The notes under the pieces were generated by a model. The model did no database searches and was not told the origin of the DNA. It saw only the letters and a list, made by a program, of their open reading frames with translations. A stretch of DNA of 64,000 bases, from positions 121,149 to 185,148 of the forward strand of contig NZ_JACHXU010000017.1 of assembly GCF_014192335.1 (NCBI RefSeq). The letters are read 5' to 3'. Every line of letters begins with the position of its first letter. The first letter of the stretch is position 1. Below are positions 26,401 through 36,404 of this stretch, piece after piece. Origin of the DNA: Aporhodopirellula rubra. Its GTDB lineage: Bacteria > Planctomycetota > Planctomycetia > Pirellulales > Pirellulaceae. A program made the translations under genes and the position numbers.

Positions 26401-29400
26401 TGGCATCCGGATTCAAGACAACGCCATGGACAATGTGATCGGCGGTACCGGCGTGGGTGACGGAAATGTGATCGCGTTCAACACGACGCACGGTGTGAGT
26501 ATCGTCGGTGGAGCGAGCGGCAATGCCGTCATGGGCAATGCGATTTATGGCAGCGGTGAGATCGGAATCGATATTAATGACGATTCGGTAACGCCCAATG
26601 ATATCGACGATGTTGATAGTGGAACGAACGGATTGTTGAACTTTCCCGTGATTTCGTGCGTCGTGCAGAACGGCGCCGACCTCGATATTACGTTTGGTGC
26701 GGATCTCGCATCGGGAACCTTTCGGATTGAGTTCTTTGAGAATCCGTCGGGCATTGATGCGTCAGGGCATGGCGAAGGACAGATCTACCTCGGAACAGCG
26801 ACGATCGTCTCAACGGGCGCGGCAGGGATCGAGTCATTCACTGCGACGCTGAGTGGGGTGACGGCGACATCCATTGTTGGCGTTACCGCGACGGCCACGG
26901 AGGATCGAGGTGGTGGATACTTTGGTAACACCTCCGAATTCAGCACCGCGTTCACAACCGCCGCGGAGTTCATTAATACCGGCGAGATTCGCGTCAACGA
27001 CACCACGACCAACACGCAAGAAACGTCCGGTGAAACACGCGGCAGTCAGAAGGCGGTGGCGATTTCAGCAAATGGGGATTATGTGGTCGTTTGGTCAAGC
27101 GACAGCCAAGATGGATCGGGGTGGGGAGTCTACGCACAGAAGTTCAACTCATCAGGAACCGCATTGTCAGGTGAGATCCTAGTCAGCCAAACGACCACCA
27201 ATGATCAAATGGGGGCTCGAGTAGGTGCCGCAGACGACGGTAGTTTTGTGGTGACGTGGTCCTGGGATGCGGCAGGCGACCCGCAAGCGGTCATGGCGAG
27301 GCGATTCGCCGCCGACGGCAGCGCAATCGACGACGAATTCATTGTCAATTCTACCGTCGCAGGCAAGCAAAGTAATTCATCGATTGCCGTCAACGCTAGC
27401 GGGCAATTCATCATTACTTGGGAAGGTCCCGGTATTGGTGATACCGATGGCATTTACTATCGCCGATTCAATGCGGACGGGACCAGCATTGATGCGGTTG
27501 AGGTTCGCGCCAATGTGGATGACTTGGGCGCGGAAAACACACCCGATGTTGCGATGAACGACGTTGGGCAATTTGCGATTGCCTGGGAGGCCGCCGGTGA
27601 AATCTATGTTCGCCACTACGACGTGGATGGTTTGATGGTGGCTACAGCGACTCACCACGATTTGATGGTCGATGAAACCAGTTCGAACGCGTACGGGCCA
27701 TCGATCGCGATGGATGCGTCGGGGCGAACGGTCGTCGCGTATCGGACTCCGGGAATCGCAACCGTTGGGGCCGGAATCTGGGTCAAAGCATTCGATTTAT
27801 CGGGAGTCGTGCGTCATAGCTATTTCAGTCCGAGCACCGGTGTCGGCATCAACAGCACTTCACCGTCGGTGGACGCGGATGATTATGGCAATTTCATCAT
27901 TGTTTATCACGGTTCGACAAACAGCGATGGAGATGGCGATTCGGTCAAATATCAAATCTACGACGCTGACGCCAACGAGGTCAGTGCGGAAACGCAGGTC
28001 AACGTTTCCACGGACGGTGACCAACAACTCGCCTCGGTCGCGATGCTGGATGCGAACAACTTTGTCGTTGTCTGGAGCGGCGAGGGAGACCAATCGGGAC
28101 AGGAAGACACCAGCGGCGTCTTCGCGAGACAGTTCCATTTCGAGCCTGCCGACGTCGACCTCGATGCCGATGACAGTTCGGGAGCGACGGGGCGGGATTA
28201 TGACACGACATTCGTCGCAGAGGGTGGTGCCGTTGCCATTGTCGATTCCGATGCGACGATCACGCAGGGCGACGATGCCAATATCGACTCGCTGATTGTC
28301 ACCATTGAAGACCTGCAAGACGGTACTGATGAAGTGCTCGCTGCCGTTACGACGGGAACGAGTATCACGGCGAGCTACGCCGACGGAATTCTCACGCTAT
28401 CAGGCACCGACACGGTTGCGCACTACCAACAGGTGCTGCGAACAATCACGTACAACAACAGCGCCAGTTCCCCAACCGCAGGATCTCGCACTATCACCTA
28501 CTTCGCCCGGGCTGGTGCGTCACTCAGTGGTATTGCGACAACTCATCTCACCGTCACGGTGCCGCCGAATGTCGCCCCGACGGCAGACGCAGGCGGGGCG
28601 TACACCATCTACGAAGGCGGGTCTGTAAATCTTGACGCCAGTGGATCCTCTGATAGTGATGGCACGATTACGACGTACATGTGGGATCTCGATAACGATG
28701 GTGACTTTGAGGGAGCGAATGATTTAACGACAGCTTCTTCGTCTCTCACCGTTACTTGGTCAGAACTCGTTGCCGCTGGGATCAATGAGGGTGGGGCGGA
28801 AGCCGGTGGCGGAACCGACTACACGGTGGGTTTGCGAATTACCGACGACGATGGGGACGTCACTGATGTGACAACAACGATCACGGTCAACGACGTTGCA
28901 CCGACCCTGGTCGTTTCTGGGGATGCGACGACCGAATCTGGTGCTACTTACACACTGAACCTCGCCACGGTCGACCCGGGGAACGACACGATTTCATCCT
29001 GGACAATTAACTGGGGTGACGGAACGATCGAAGACGTTGGTGCGGTGGCATCGGTCACCCACGTCTACACTGCAGTCGGGTTCACTCATAATATTCTTGT
29101 TTCAGCGACTGATGCAGATGGTACCTACCTGCAGAACGAACTCTTAGTGACAAATTATGCTGGCGACAGCATCTACCGATTCTCCGCGACGTCTGGAAAC
29201 TTAATCGAAGAGTTTGCCGACGGGGATGGAATCGACGCCCCGGTGGGTTTGGTAATCGGTCCTGACGGAGCACTTTATTTGAGCGGCGATTCATCGAAAG
29301 ATGTGCTGCGATACAATGCTGAGACGGGCGCGTTCATAGACACGTTCGTTTCATCGGGAGCTTCCGGTTTGTCGGACGCCGAGGGAATTGCATTTGGTCC

Positions 29401-32400
29401 CGACGGAAATCTTTATGTCGCCGACTACGGTGGCAAAAGAGTCATGCGGTTCGACGGCAATACGGGCGCGTACATCGATGACTTCGTAGCGGCATCCAGC
29501 GGAGGACTTAATAATCCGTATGGCTTGTTGTTCGGACCGGACGGAAACCTCTACGTTAACAGCTATACGGAGGACAATGTCCTTCGCTTTGATGGGGTGA
29601 CAGGAGCTTTCATTGACACGTTTGTCAGTGCCGAAAGCGGCGGATTGGACACGCCTGAGCAAATGGTCTTTGGCCCGGATGGAAATCTCTACATCGCCAG
29701 TTCGAACACGGACGAGGTTCTGCGATATGACGGCACCACTGGTGCGTTCATTGACGCATTTGTTACAGCGCAACTGGGCGGGCTCGACAGGCCCACTGGC
29801 CTGACGTTTGGACCGGATGGAAATCTGTACGTCGCTGACTACGAAGATGGCGCGGTCTTGCGATACGACGGCAGTTCTGGCGCGTTCATCGATGAATATG
29901 TTGCCGCAGGGGCCGGTTCGTTCGACACGCCGGCGTTCATGGATTTCCTTCCCAAACATCAGGTCACCGTTGTTGCGAACACAGCGGTCGGCGCCGTCAG
30001 CGACACCAACGTTAGTGCCAACGAAGTGGCAGAGGATGCCATTGTTGGTGCGTCGGTCGGGATTACAGCATTCGCAGACGACGTTGATGGAGAAACCGTC
30101 AGCTACAGCCTCGATGACGATGCAGGCGGGTTGTTCCAGATAAACGCCAGTTCGGGTGTCGTGACGGTGAAATCGACGCTGAACTACGAGGCCAACACCA
30201 GCCACGACATTGTCGTTCGCGCAACGAGTGCTGACACCACTTTCAGTACTGCTGGCTTCACGATCAATGTTACGGACGTTAATGACGTTGCTCCGACGGT
30301 TGATGCGGCGCAAGCCTTTAACGTCAATGAAAATGCGTCTAACACTACCTCTCTCGGATATGTGGCTGCAACCGATCCCGACACTGTGGGAGCCCTCACC
30401 AATTGGGCAATCACTGCAGGCAACAATGATGGAATCTTCGCGATTAATTCGGGCACTGGTGAACTGACCATCCTTGATAATGCCAATTTGGATCGAGAGT
30501 CCAGCAGTAGCTATACGTTGACGGTGCGAGTGGAAGACGGAGTCAATACGTCAACGACCGAAACGATCAGTGTCACGGTTAACGACGTCAACGACGTCGC
30601 GCCGGTCATTGCCGCATCACAAACTTTCAATGTCGATGAAGATGCAGCGAACAATGCATCGCTCGGTACCGTCGTTGCGACCGATTCCGACAGCGTTGGG
30701 GCACTCGGCAACTGGACGATCACGGCAGGCAACGATGACGGTGTGTTCTCCATCAACACGACTACGGGCGAATTGACGGTCTCGGACAACACGAACCTCG
30801 ATCGTGAATCCGCCGCGAGCTACACGCTTAGTATCCGAGTCGATGACGGAACGAACACGTCGGCTACCGAGACGATCAGCATCACGATTGATGATGTGAA
30901 TGACAACACGCCCATCATCACTTCGTCTCAATCGTTTAGCGTTGACGAAGACGCCGCCAATACCACTTCGCTCGGGACGGTTGTCGGATCCGACCCGGAC
31001 ACTTCCGGTTCGCTCCGGAATTGGGCAATCACTGCAGGCAACGACGACGGCGTTTTTGCAATCGACGCTTCCAGCGGTGAGCTGACCGTTGTCGACAACA
31101 GCAATCTCGATTTCGAGTCCGTCGAGAACTATACGCTTACGATTCAGGTCGAGGACGGCCTAAATACCTCCACGACCGAGACGATATCTATCTCGGTCAA
31201 TGACCTCAATGACAACGCACCGGTGATCGCGGGATCTCAGACGTTTAGCGTCGACGAGAACGCGGCCGACGCGACTTCGCTAGGCACGGTGGTGGCATCC
31301 GACGCGGACACGGTGGGCGGACTGACGAATTGGGCGATCACGTCGGGCAACGATGACGGAATCTTCGCGATCGATGCGTCGACGGGAGAACTGACGGTTA
31401 CCGACAACACGAATTTGGACTTTGAGTCCACTGGCAGCTACACGTTAAGTATCGAAGTTCAAGACGGAACGAACACCTCCTCTACGCAGACGGTTACCGT
31501 CTCTGTCAACGATATCAACGAATCGCCAACGATTACGCTCACGCCGGTGGTTGCCACCATTGACGAAAATGCCGATACCTCGTCCGCGATCACGGTCGCT
31601 ACGATCACGGTCAACGATGACGGGTTGGGGGCCGAAACGCTGACCCTGTCGGGGGCCGATGAAGGCATGTTTGAAATTGACGGCAACAATCTGCGATTGA
31701 AGGCCGGCGTGACCCTCGACTTCGAATCGAATGCGAGTCTGGATGTGACCGTTTCGGTGGACGACGCGAGCATTCCGGGGACGCCTGATGATTCGCAATC
31801 ACACACCATCACGGTTCAGGACAGGAATGATCCCGCGACCGGTGATGCGGTCATTAGCGGAACGAACGTTGAGGGCGAAACGCTCAGTGTGGACGTCAGC
31901 AGTATCGCGGATGAAGACGGGCTCGGCCCGTTCACATTTCAATGGACACGCGACGGCGTCGCGATCGGCGGTGCAAATGCGGCGACCTACGTGATCGATG
32001 CCGATGATATCGGCAGTGTAATTCGAGTCGAAGTCAGCTTCACCGACGGGGGCGTCAACGGCGAAACCATCGTCAGTGCGCCGACGGCGACGATTGTCGC
32101 TGCGAACGTGGCGCCAACGCTCTCGGACTATCGAACGGCAGGGACAACGGGCCAACCCAAAGTCGTCCCCGCCTCCGTCTTTGAGTCGTTAGCGGACGAC
32201 CTCGATGGAGATTCTCTCACCGCGATTCTGGTTACGCCACCTTCCTCCGGCACGGTCACCGTGATGCCATCGGGGCTGTTCACGTTCACGCCTGCGCCAG
32301 GCTTCGTCGGCCAAGTGACCTTCGAATGGATGGCGAACGACGGATTGGTGAACAGTAACGTCGCGACAGTGACGCTCGAGTTTACGCCCGTGATCCCGCC

Positions 32401-33175
32401 ACCGACGCCCAAATCGACCGCGGCTGCCGAAGGCGATGCGGGATCTGACAGTAGTGAGAAGGCGAATGAGGAACCTGCCGAATCTGATACGAGCGAGAGC
32501 GAATCGGAGTCGACATCCGAAGACGATTCGTCAACGGAATCCAGCGACAGTGAATCAAACGACGCCGTGCAGTCAGGCGTTCGCGGAGAGACGAAGGCAG
32601 AGTCACGCTCCGAACAGGGTTCCGAATCGGCAAACGTGGTTGAAGTCGCGATCGAGTCGCAGGCAACCACTCAAAACAAGCAGGTCAGTCCGACGGACGC
32701 CTTAATCAAACAGTTATCTGAGTCTTTCACGACTCAGACAACCCGCAAGTCTCGAGTCTCGGGCGGCCAAGGGCCCGACTCATCAGGGCCATTGAGCGAT
32801 TACCAGACGCGCAATCTCGTGATGGCGGACTTTGCATTAATGACCCGGCCAGGGGCGATGTGGGACCAGCTCGACAACTACCAGAAAGACGTCGATTCCA
32901 GAATCCAAGGCGACCTCATCGTGGTCGGCTCGGCAGGTGCTGCTGCGTCAAGTTTCACCGTCGGTGTTGTTGCCTGGGCGTTGCGAAGCGGTTTCCTGGT
33001 ATCCGGACTGATTGCCCACATGCCGGCGTGGAGTGGCGTCGACCCGTTGTTGATTATGAACGGACTCTCAGGCGGTTCGGCTGCAGGTGCCGCTGGCAGT
33101 GAAACGCTCGAACAGTTGATGGATCGCCAAAACAAAGAGGTCGAGCAATCCGACCATGCGACCCCGCCAAGTTAG
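23495..33175 (+). CDS. Giant LEPR-XLL / DUF4347 / cadherin-repeat surface protein
   Basis: A 3226-residue protein; start chosen at 23495 (MPGTKTNDWW). Residues 45-53 carry the LEPR-XLL signature (NLEPRLLFS) after a basic leader and without a classical signal peptide. DUF4347 follows at ~90-250 (VYVLQGDRDG, LYGCDLASSEDG). Next come SLREAI-type openings of right-handed beta-helix regions (~285-620 and ~640-1060), a propeller-like repeat region (~1120-1510, recurring VVVWS), a PKD pair (~1645-1850), an NHL-type propeller (~1870-2155, recurring FGPDGNLYVA), about five cadherin-type repeats (~2165-2680), two Ig-like domains, an acidic Ser/Glu linker (~2970-3060) and a hydrophobic C-terminal box (VGVVAWALRSGFLVSG to PAWSGVDPL). 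It is likely a surface adhesin exported by the divergent TolC-SecA-HlyD-M50 operon. Confidence 0.93.
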   Translation: MPGTKTNDWWLRLRMTADEVATRIRSQHRPRSIAASASRSLRLTNLEPRLLFSATPIDPAVMSGDDAAVVMQVEASSDQNTAAQSDEDASVQTIAEPAQQSGHEIILIDSSVPELQALLDDLDESRPNAEVYVLQGDRDGIDQITEILDGRSGVQSLHLVSHAEDGAVKLGQTWLGQSNLDGYAGSIASWQSALASDADVLLYGCDLASSEDGRTLVESIGALTGADVAASTNDTGNAEFDADWQFEYHTGQVDTQVAFSEQFQDAWLHKLASLTINVDTFSDVVDGGDAFTSLREAIIQANANAGGDTTINLLAGTYTRSLNAAGEENAASGDLDIREDVTIVGAGAGLTIIDAGYNDRVFDVHDGHLTISDLTITAGVASGGGGAVNVDDSAANLTLNRVILTDNGASEGAAIASVGTINLTDVEISNNGGSVSTIKGGGIYNDGTAVLNRVTLSGNAADAGGAIYNENSSISMSLTNVTISGNQAASNGGGIYNKNSSLTIVNSTITLNSADTAGGIYTNGSPLPTLLNTIVSGNSIVTANADISGTISSSGNNLIGDTTGAVGLIGSDITGVSALLDPLSDNGGYVQTHALMTGSLAINAGAISGTPTVDARGVTRDGATDIGAYEAASTTFVVTTTADSGAGSLRQAIIDANSLAGADVIEFNISGTGVHVITPLSALPAITDAVTIDATTDDSFAANGNRPAIVLAGTSAGAGTDAFVLSSTADGSVIRGLVIQDWGGDGIEIQLGSDHNRIVGNYIGRLNTSGTDSGAGTGNDGNGILIYGASNHIGGATLEDRNVISGNATNGIQISGSSATGNDALGNYIGVTAAGNVALGNGNTGVLINANATLNQIGSAGFGNVISGNVNGVQIFDGGTMNNVVLGNYIGVDSTATITVGNTSQGVQIGGGAANNVIGGDLSTDANVISGNGTSAVEITGSGTSSNEVRGNYIGTNSGGILDLGNGIHGIRIQDNAMDNVIGGTGVGDGNVIAFNTTHGVSIVGGASGNAVMGNAIYGSGEIGIDINDDSVTPNDIDDVDSGTNGLLNFPVISCVVQNGADLDITFGADLASGTFRIEFFENPSGIDASGHGEGQIYLGTATIVSTGAAGIESFTATLSGVTATSIVGVTATATEDRGGGYFGNTSEFSTAFTTAAEFINTGEIRVNDTTTNTQETSGETRGSQKAVAISANGDYVVVWSSDSQDGSGWGVYAQKFNSSGTALSGEILVSQTTTNDQMGARVGAADDGSFVVTWSWDAAGDPQAVMARRFAADGSAIDDEFIVNSTVAGKQSNSSIAVNASGQFIITWEGPGIGDTDGIYYRRFNADGTSIDAVEVRANVDDLGAENTPDVAMNDVGQFAIAWEAAGEIYVRHYDVDGLMVATATHHDLMVDETSSNAYGPSIAMDASGRTVVAYRTPGIATVGAGIWVKAFDLSGVVRHSYFSPSTGVGINSTSPSVDADDYGNFIIVYHGSTNSDGDGDSVKYQIYDADANEVSAETQVNVSTDGDQQLASVAMLDANNFVVVWSGEGDQSGQEDTSGVFARQFHFEPADVDLDADDSSGATGRDYDTTFVAEGGAVAIVDSDATITQGDDANIDSLIVTIEDLQDGTDEVLAAVTTGTSITASYADGILTLSGTDTVAHYQQVLRTITYNNSASSPTAGSRTITYFARAGASLSGIATTHLTVTVPPNVAPTADAGGAYTIYEGGSVNLDASGSSDSDGTITTYMWDLDNDGDFEGANDLTTASSSLTVTWSELVAAGINEGGAEAGGGTDYTVGLRITDDDGDVTDVTTTITVNDVAPTLVVSGDATTESGATYTLNLATVDPGNDTISSWTINWGDGTIEDVGAVASVTHVYTAVGFTHNILVSATDADGTYLQNELLVTNYAGDSIYRFSATSGNLIEEFADGDGIDAPVGLVIGPDGALYLSGDSSKDVLRYNAETGAFIDTFVSSGASGLSDAEGIAFGPDGNLYVADYGGKRVMRFDGNTGAYIDDFVAASSGGLNNPYGLLFGPDGNLYVNSYTEDNVLRFDGVTGAFIDTFVSAESGGLDTPEQMVFGPDGNLYIASSNTDEVLRYDGTTGAFIDAFVTAQLGGLDRPTGLTFGPDGNLYVADYEDGAVLRYDGSSGAFIDEYVAAGAGSFDTPAFMDFLPKHQVTVVANTAVGAVSDTNVSANEVAEDAIVGASVGITAFADDVDGETVSYSLDDDAGGLFQINASSGVVTVKSTLNYEANTSHDIVVRATSADTTFSTAGFTINVTDVNDVAPTVDAAQAFNVNENASNTTSLGYVAATDPDTVGALTNWAITAGNNDGIFAINSGTGELTILDNANLDRESSSSYTLTVRVEDGVNTSTTETISVTVNDVNDVAPVIAASQTFNVDEDAANNASLGTVVATDSDSVGALGNWTITAGNDDGVFSINTTTGELTVSDNTNLDRESAASYTLSIRVDDGTNTSATETISITIDDVNDNTPIITSSQSFSVDEDAANTTSLGTVVGSDPDTSGSLRNWAITAGNDDGVFAIDASSGELTVVDNSNLDFESVENYTLTIQVEDGLNTSTTETISISVNDLNDNAPVIAGSQTFSVDENAADATSLGTVVASDADTVGGLTNWAITSGNDDGIFAIDASTGELTVTDNTNLDFESTGSYTLSIEVQDGTNTSSTQTVTVSVNDINESPTITLTPVVATIDENADTSSAITVATITVNDDGLGAETLTLSGADEGMFEIDGNNLRLKAGVTLDFESNASLDVTVSVDDASIPGTPDDSQSHTITVQDRNDPATGDAVISGTNVEGETLSVDVSSIADEDGLGPFTFQWTRDGVAIGGANAATYVIDADDIGSVIRVEVSFTDGGVNGETIVSAPTATIVAANVAPTLSDYRTAGTTGQPKVVPASVFESLADDLDGDSLTAILVTPPSSGTVTVMPSGLFTFTPAPGFVGQVTFEWMANDGLVNSNVATVTLEFTPVIPPPTPKSTAAAEGDAGSDSSEKANEEPAESDTSESESESTSEDDSSTESSDSESNDAVQSGVRGETKAESRSEQGSESANVVEVAIESQATTQNKQVSPTDALIKQLSESFTTQTTRKSRVSGGQGPDSSGPLSDYQTRNLVMADFALMTRPGAMWDQLDNYQKDVDSRIQGDLIVVGSAGAAASSFTVGVVAWALRSGFLVSGLIAHMPAWSGVDPLLIMNGLSGGSAAGAAGSETLEQLMDRQNKEVEQSDHATPPS
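30289..31520 (+). repeat. Tandem cadherin-type repeats inside the giant gene
   Basis: Four in-frame units of about 300 bp start near 30289, 30592, 30895 and 31204. Each encodes the pattern P-V-I/D then F-V-D/N-E-D/N-A, A-T/S-D-P/S-D, NDDGxFxI, TGELTV, NLDxES and TETISITVND. The spacing of about 100 codons and the closing ND-N-D-x-A-P motif are typical of calcium-binding cadherin domains. Unit-to-unit similarity suggests expansion by duplication. Confidence 0.85.
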
Positions 33176-33256
33176 CTTCGCTTCGTTCCGCCATCGATAC
33201 CCACAACGCACAAATACCTTTATCCCCATTAATTATTCTCTGTCGTCTCGTATCTC

Positions 33257-36226
33257 ATGCTTTCTCTCATCCCTATTCGACTCCGACTTTCCTTCGGGTT
33301 AGTCGGCTTGATGACCGGCACGTTGCTGGTCGCTAGCGCGGGCGGATTTTTTCCGAACGAACAAGAAGAAATTCTTCGCGGTCGCGCAAAATTATGCGAA
33401 ACGCTCGCGATCAGTGGGACGGCGATGGCGTCGAGCGGACAGATCGAGAGTCTGCAGGTGACGCTCGAATCGGTGGTGCATCGCGATGATTCGATCCTGA
33501 GTATTGGGTTGATCAGTTCCGAAGGCGGTTTGGTCGTCTCGGCCGGTCCCCATGTCGATGCGTGGGACGAAAGTCGCGACGATGCCATGACGCAGATGCG
33601 CGTTCCCGTCTTTCGCTACGGCAAACAATGGGGTGAAATGCAAATCGCGTTCGAGTCGACCGGTGGGCTTTTCGGTCTGAACTATTGGGCACCGGCTTGG
33701 CTGCTGATTGTCCTGATCCCCGCCTGTTTCATTCAGTTTTCGTTCTTCCTACGTAAGACGTTGCAAAGTCTCGACCCGTCGGGCGCCGTTCCTACTCATG
33801 TCGAGAAGGCGCTTGATACGTTTACGGTTGGGCTCGTGCTACTCAACGCTGATCAACGTGTCTTGTTCGCCAACAAACGGCTCACTCAGTTGATCGGCAG
33901 GGAAGCGTCGGTGTTGGTGGGCAAACCGGTCGGTTCGCTCGACTGGATGGATCCGGACCATGTTGGTGATGATGATGGCGAATCGGCAAAGACGATTCCA
34001 GAGATGCCATGGGCAACCGCGAAACGCACGGAAGATTCCGTGCACGACCGAATCCTGCAACTCGAAGTTGACGGTCGACAGTTGACGTTTTCGGTAAACT
34101 GCACACCGATCACGGGGCAAGGGTTCTTGGTGACGTTCGATGACATCACGCTGATCGAAGAGAACAAGGTCGCGTTGGCTCAGGCTCGAGATGCGGCGCA
34201 GAACGCGAACGAAGCGAAGAGCGAATTTCTGGCCAACATGAGTCACGAGATTCGCACGCCTCTCAACGCAGTGCTCGGTTTCACCGACGTCCTCCGTCGA
34301 GGGTTGGTGAGCAATTCAGACGAAGCGGTCGGGCACCTCAACATGATCCACCGCAGCGGAGCGCACTTGCTCGAACTGATCAACGACATTCTCGACTTGT
34401 CTAAGATCGAAGCGGGGCACCTGCAAGTGGAATCGATCGACACGCACGTCGACCGGGTGTTGATTGATGTTGCCAACACACTCCAAGTTCGCGCAGACGA
34501 AAATTCGCTCGACCTGAATGTTCGGTTTCAAACCGCGATTCCTCGCACCATTCAGTGCGACCCGACACGACTGCGGCAGGTGATCACCAACCTTGTCGGT
34601 AATGCGATTAAGTTTACCGAGGAAGGCAGCGTGTCGATCATTGCAGCAATGCGTGACGCGGATCCTGAAAACTTGTTCGCCGAACACAACGATCCCGCTC
34701 TCGTTGATGCGACCAGTGACCAGGTGCTGCGAGTCGATGTGGTCGATACCGGGATCGGAATGACGCCCGAACAGCAGGCCAAGATTTTCCAATCGTTCGT
34801 GCAGGCCGACTCCACGACGACGCGTAAGTTCGGCGGTACGGGGCTCGGTCTGTCGATTAGTCGTCGGCTCGCCGAAGCCATGGGCGGAACGCTCAACGTG
34901 CTCAGCAAACCAGGAATGGGCAGTACGTTCCGGTTGGAGATTCCGCTAATGCGGTCTGACCTGCAGGATCTGGTGTCGCCGACGGAATTAAAAGAGTGCA
35001 CGGAAAACCGTAACTCCGACGCCGCCAATACCGATCTCACATCGTTGCCGCCGGAACTCGTCCTCGTGGTCGATGATGGGGAAGCGAACCGGCGGTTGAT
35101 CGATCTCGTGTTGACGCGAGCGGGGGCAACCGTGGTGACCGCGAACAACGGTCTCGAAGCGATCGAATGCGTCGCGAACCAGAAGCCGGCGTTGATCCTG
35201 ATGGACATGCAAATGCCGGTGCTCGACGGATACACCGCTACGAGGCGATTGCGAGATGCGGGCTTTGACAAACCGATCGTCGCATTGACCGGAAACGCGA
35301 TGCGGGGCGACCGCGAGAAATGTGTGGATGCCGGTTGTGACGACTTCATGACTAAACCGATCAATATCGATCAACTCCTCGAACTCGTGTCGAGCCATCT
35401 CGGTGCGGCACCACCGCCGGCAACCGAAGAGACATCTATTGATTTGCCATGCATCTTGCTTCCGCATGACGAATCCAATCGCCGTGGACTATCGGATACG
35501 GATCCATCCAATGCAATTATTCCCACGTTGCCGATGGACGATGACGACTTCCGCGCGATCACGAGTGACTTTCTCGACCGATTACCTGCACGCTTGGATG
35601 CGATCGAAGCCGCGATCGCCGAAGCGAACTTTGAGTCGGTGCACGGCGAGGCTCACTGGCTCAAAGGCGCCGGCGGAACGGTTGGACTCGGTGTGTTTAC
35701 CTCCCCTGCGAAACAACTCGAAGAGGCCGCGAAGGAACATCAAGTCGACATCGCGTTGGCGGCGCTTGCACAGATTCGCGAATTAAACTCACGGGTGGTG
35801 ATCCCGAATTCCGGGGCGTCGAATTCACCTGCACCGGCGTCATCGCTGCCCATTCCTGCACCGGAGACATCCCGAGAACCGCTGACCCAACGCGAGAACA
35901 AAATCGTCGGCGAACCGATCGAATGCAGTCTGCCGCTCGAGGATCCTGACTTGTTCGAAATCGTTCGTGGTTTTGTCGAACGGATGGATGTCCGTTTGCC
36001 TCAGATGAGAGAAGAATTGGCCCAAGGGCGGCTGCACGAACTCGCCCAAAGTGCTCACTGGCTCAAGGGAGCAGGCGGCACGGTTGGCTACGCGGCCTTG
36101 ACGCAACCGTCACGCAACCTGCTCGCCGCCGCAGGTGCCGGCAATACCTCGGAGTGCGATCGTTGGATCTCCAATATCGAATCAATCCGGCAACGCATGA
36201 TCGTTCCCCAAGTCATTCAATCGTGA
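33257..36226 (+). CDS. Hybrid sensor histidine kinase with receiver and two HPt domains
   Basis: A 989-residue inner-membrane kinase. TM1 (~12-32), a periplasmic sensor of ~110 residues and TM2 (~145-165) are followed by a PAS domain (~190-300), a dimerisation domain with [10 protein letters not shown] (phospho-accepting His330), a HATPase with [18 protein letters not shown] and [19 protein letters not shown], and a receiver domain with Asp650 ([12 protein letters not shown]) and TKPI. Two HPt domains follow, both with [11 protein letters not shown] (His800 and His934). The full multistep relay is therefore in one chain. The gene starts 81 bp after the giant-protein stop and precedes a receiver-HD-GYP gene, a likely relay target. 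The ligand is unknown. Confidence 0.94.
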   Translation: MLSLIPIRLRLSFGLVGLMTGTLLVASAGGFFPNEQEEILRGRAKLCETLAISGTAMASSGQIESLQVTLESVVHRDDSILSIGLISSEGGLVVSAGPHVDAWDESRDDAMTQMRVPVFRYGKQWGEMQIAFESTGGLFGLNYWAPAWLLIVLIPACFIQFSFFLRKTLQSLDPSGAVPTHVEKALDTFTVGLVLLNADQRVLFANKRLTQLIGREASVLVGKPVGSLDWMDPDHVGDDDGESAKTIPEMPWATAKRTEDSVHDRILQLEVDGRQLTFSVNCTPITGQGFLVTFDDITLIEENKVALAQARDAAQNANEAKSEFLANMSHEIRTPLNAVLGFTDVLRRGLVSNSDEAVGHLNMIHRSGAHLLELINDILDLSKIEAGHLQVESIDTHVDRVLIDVANTLQVRADENSLDLNVRFQTAIPRTIQCDPTRLRQVITNLVGNAIKFTEEGSVSIIAAMRDADPENLFAEHNDPALVDATSDQVLRVDVVDTGIGMTPEQQAKIFQSFVQADSTTTRKFGGTGLGLSISRRLAEAMGGTLNVLSKPGMGSTFRLEIPLMRSDLQDLVSPTELKECTENRNSDAANTDLTSLPPELVLVVDDGEANRRLIDLVLTRAGATVVTANNGLEAIECVANQKPALILMDMQMPVLDGYTATRRLRDAGFDKPIVALTGNAMRGDREKCVDAGCDDFMTKPINIDQLLELVSSHLGAAPPPATEETSIDLPCILLPHDESNRRGLSDTDPSNAIIPTLPMDDDDFRAITSDFLDRLPARLDAIEAAIAEANFESVHGEAHWLKGAGGTVGLGVFTSPAKQLEEAAKEHQVDIALAALAQIRELNSRVVIPNSGASNSPAPASSLPIPAPETSREPLTQRENKIVGEPIECSLPLEDPDLFEIVRGFVERMDVRLPQMREELAQGRLHELAQSAHWLKGAGGTVGYAALTQPSRNLLAAAGAGNTSECDRWISNIESIRQRMIVPQVIQS

Positions 36227-36404
36227 GAAACGTCGTAACCAAACCTGCTGATGACGGCGGGCGTTTTTGCTGCCTGATATCCCGCATAATCGCACCTCGT
36301 CTGCAATGCTTTCCCGTCGGGATTCTCCGACCGGCATACGGCGCACAAAGCCTGACGTACGCTTCAAATGAGAAAACCATTCAACGCTCCACCTCGATAG
36401 CATC

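Noticed and set aside
30289..31520. Tandem ~300-bp repeats as a satellite or CRISPR-like array
   Set aside because: They are in-frame cadherin domains of one coding sequence.
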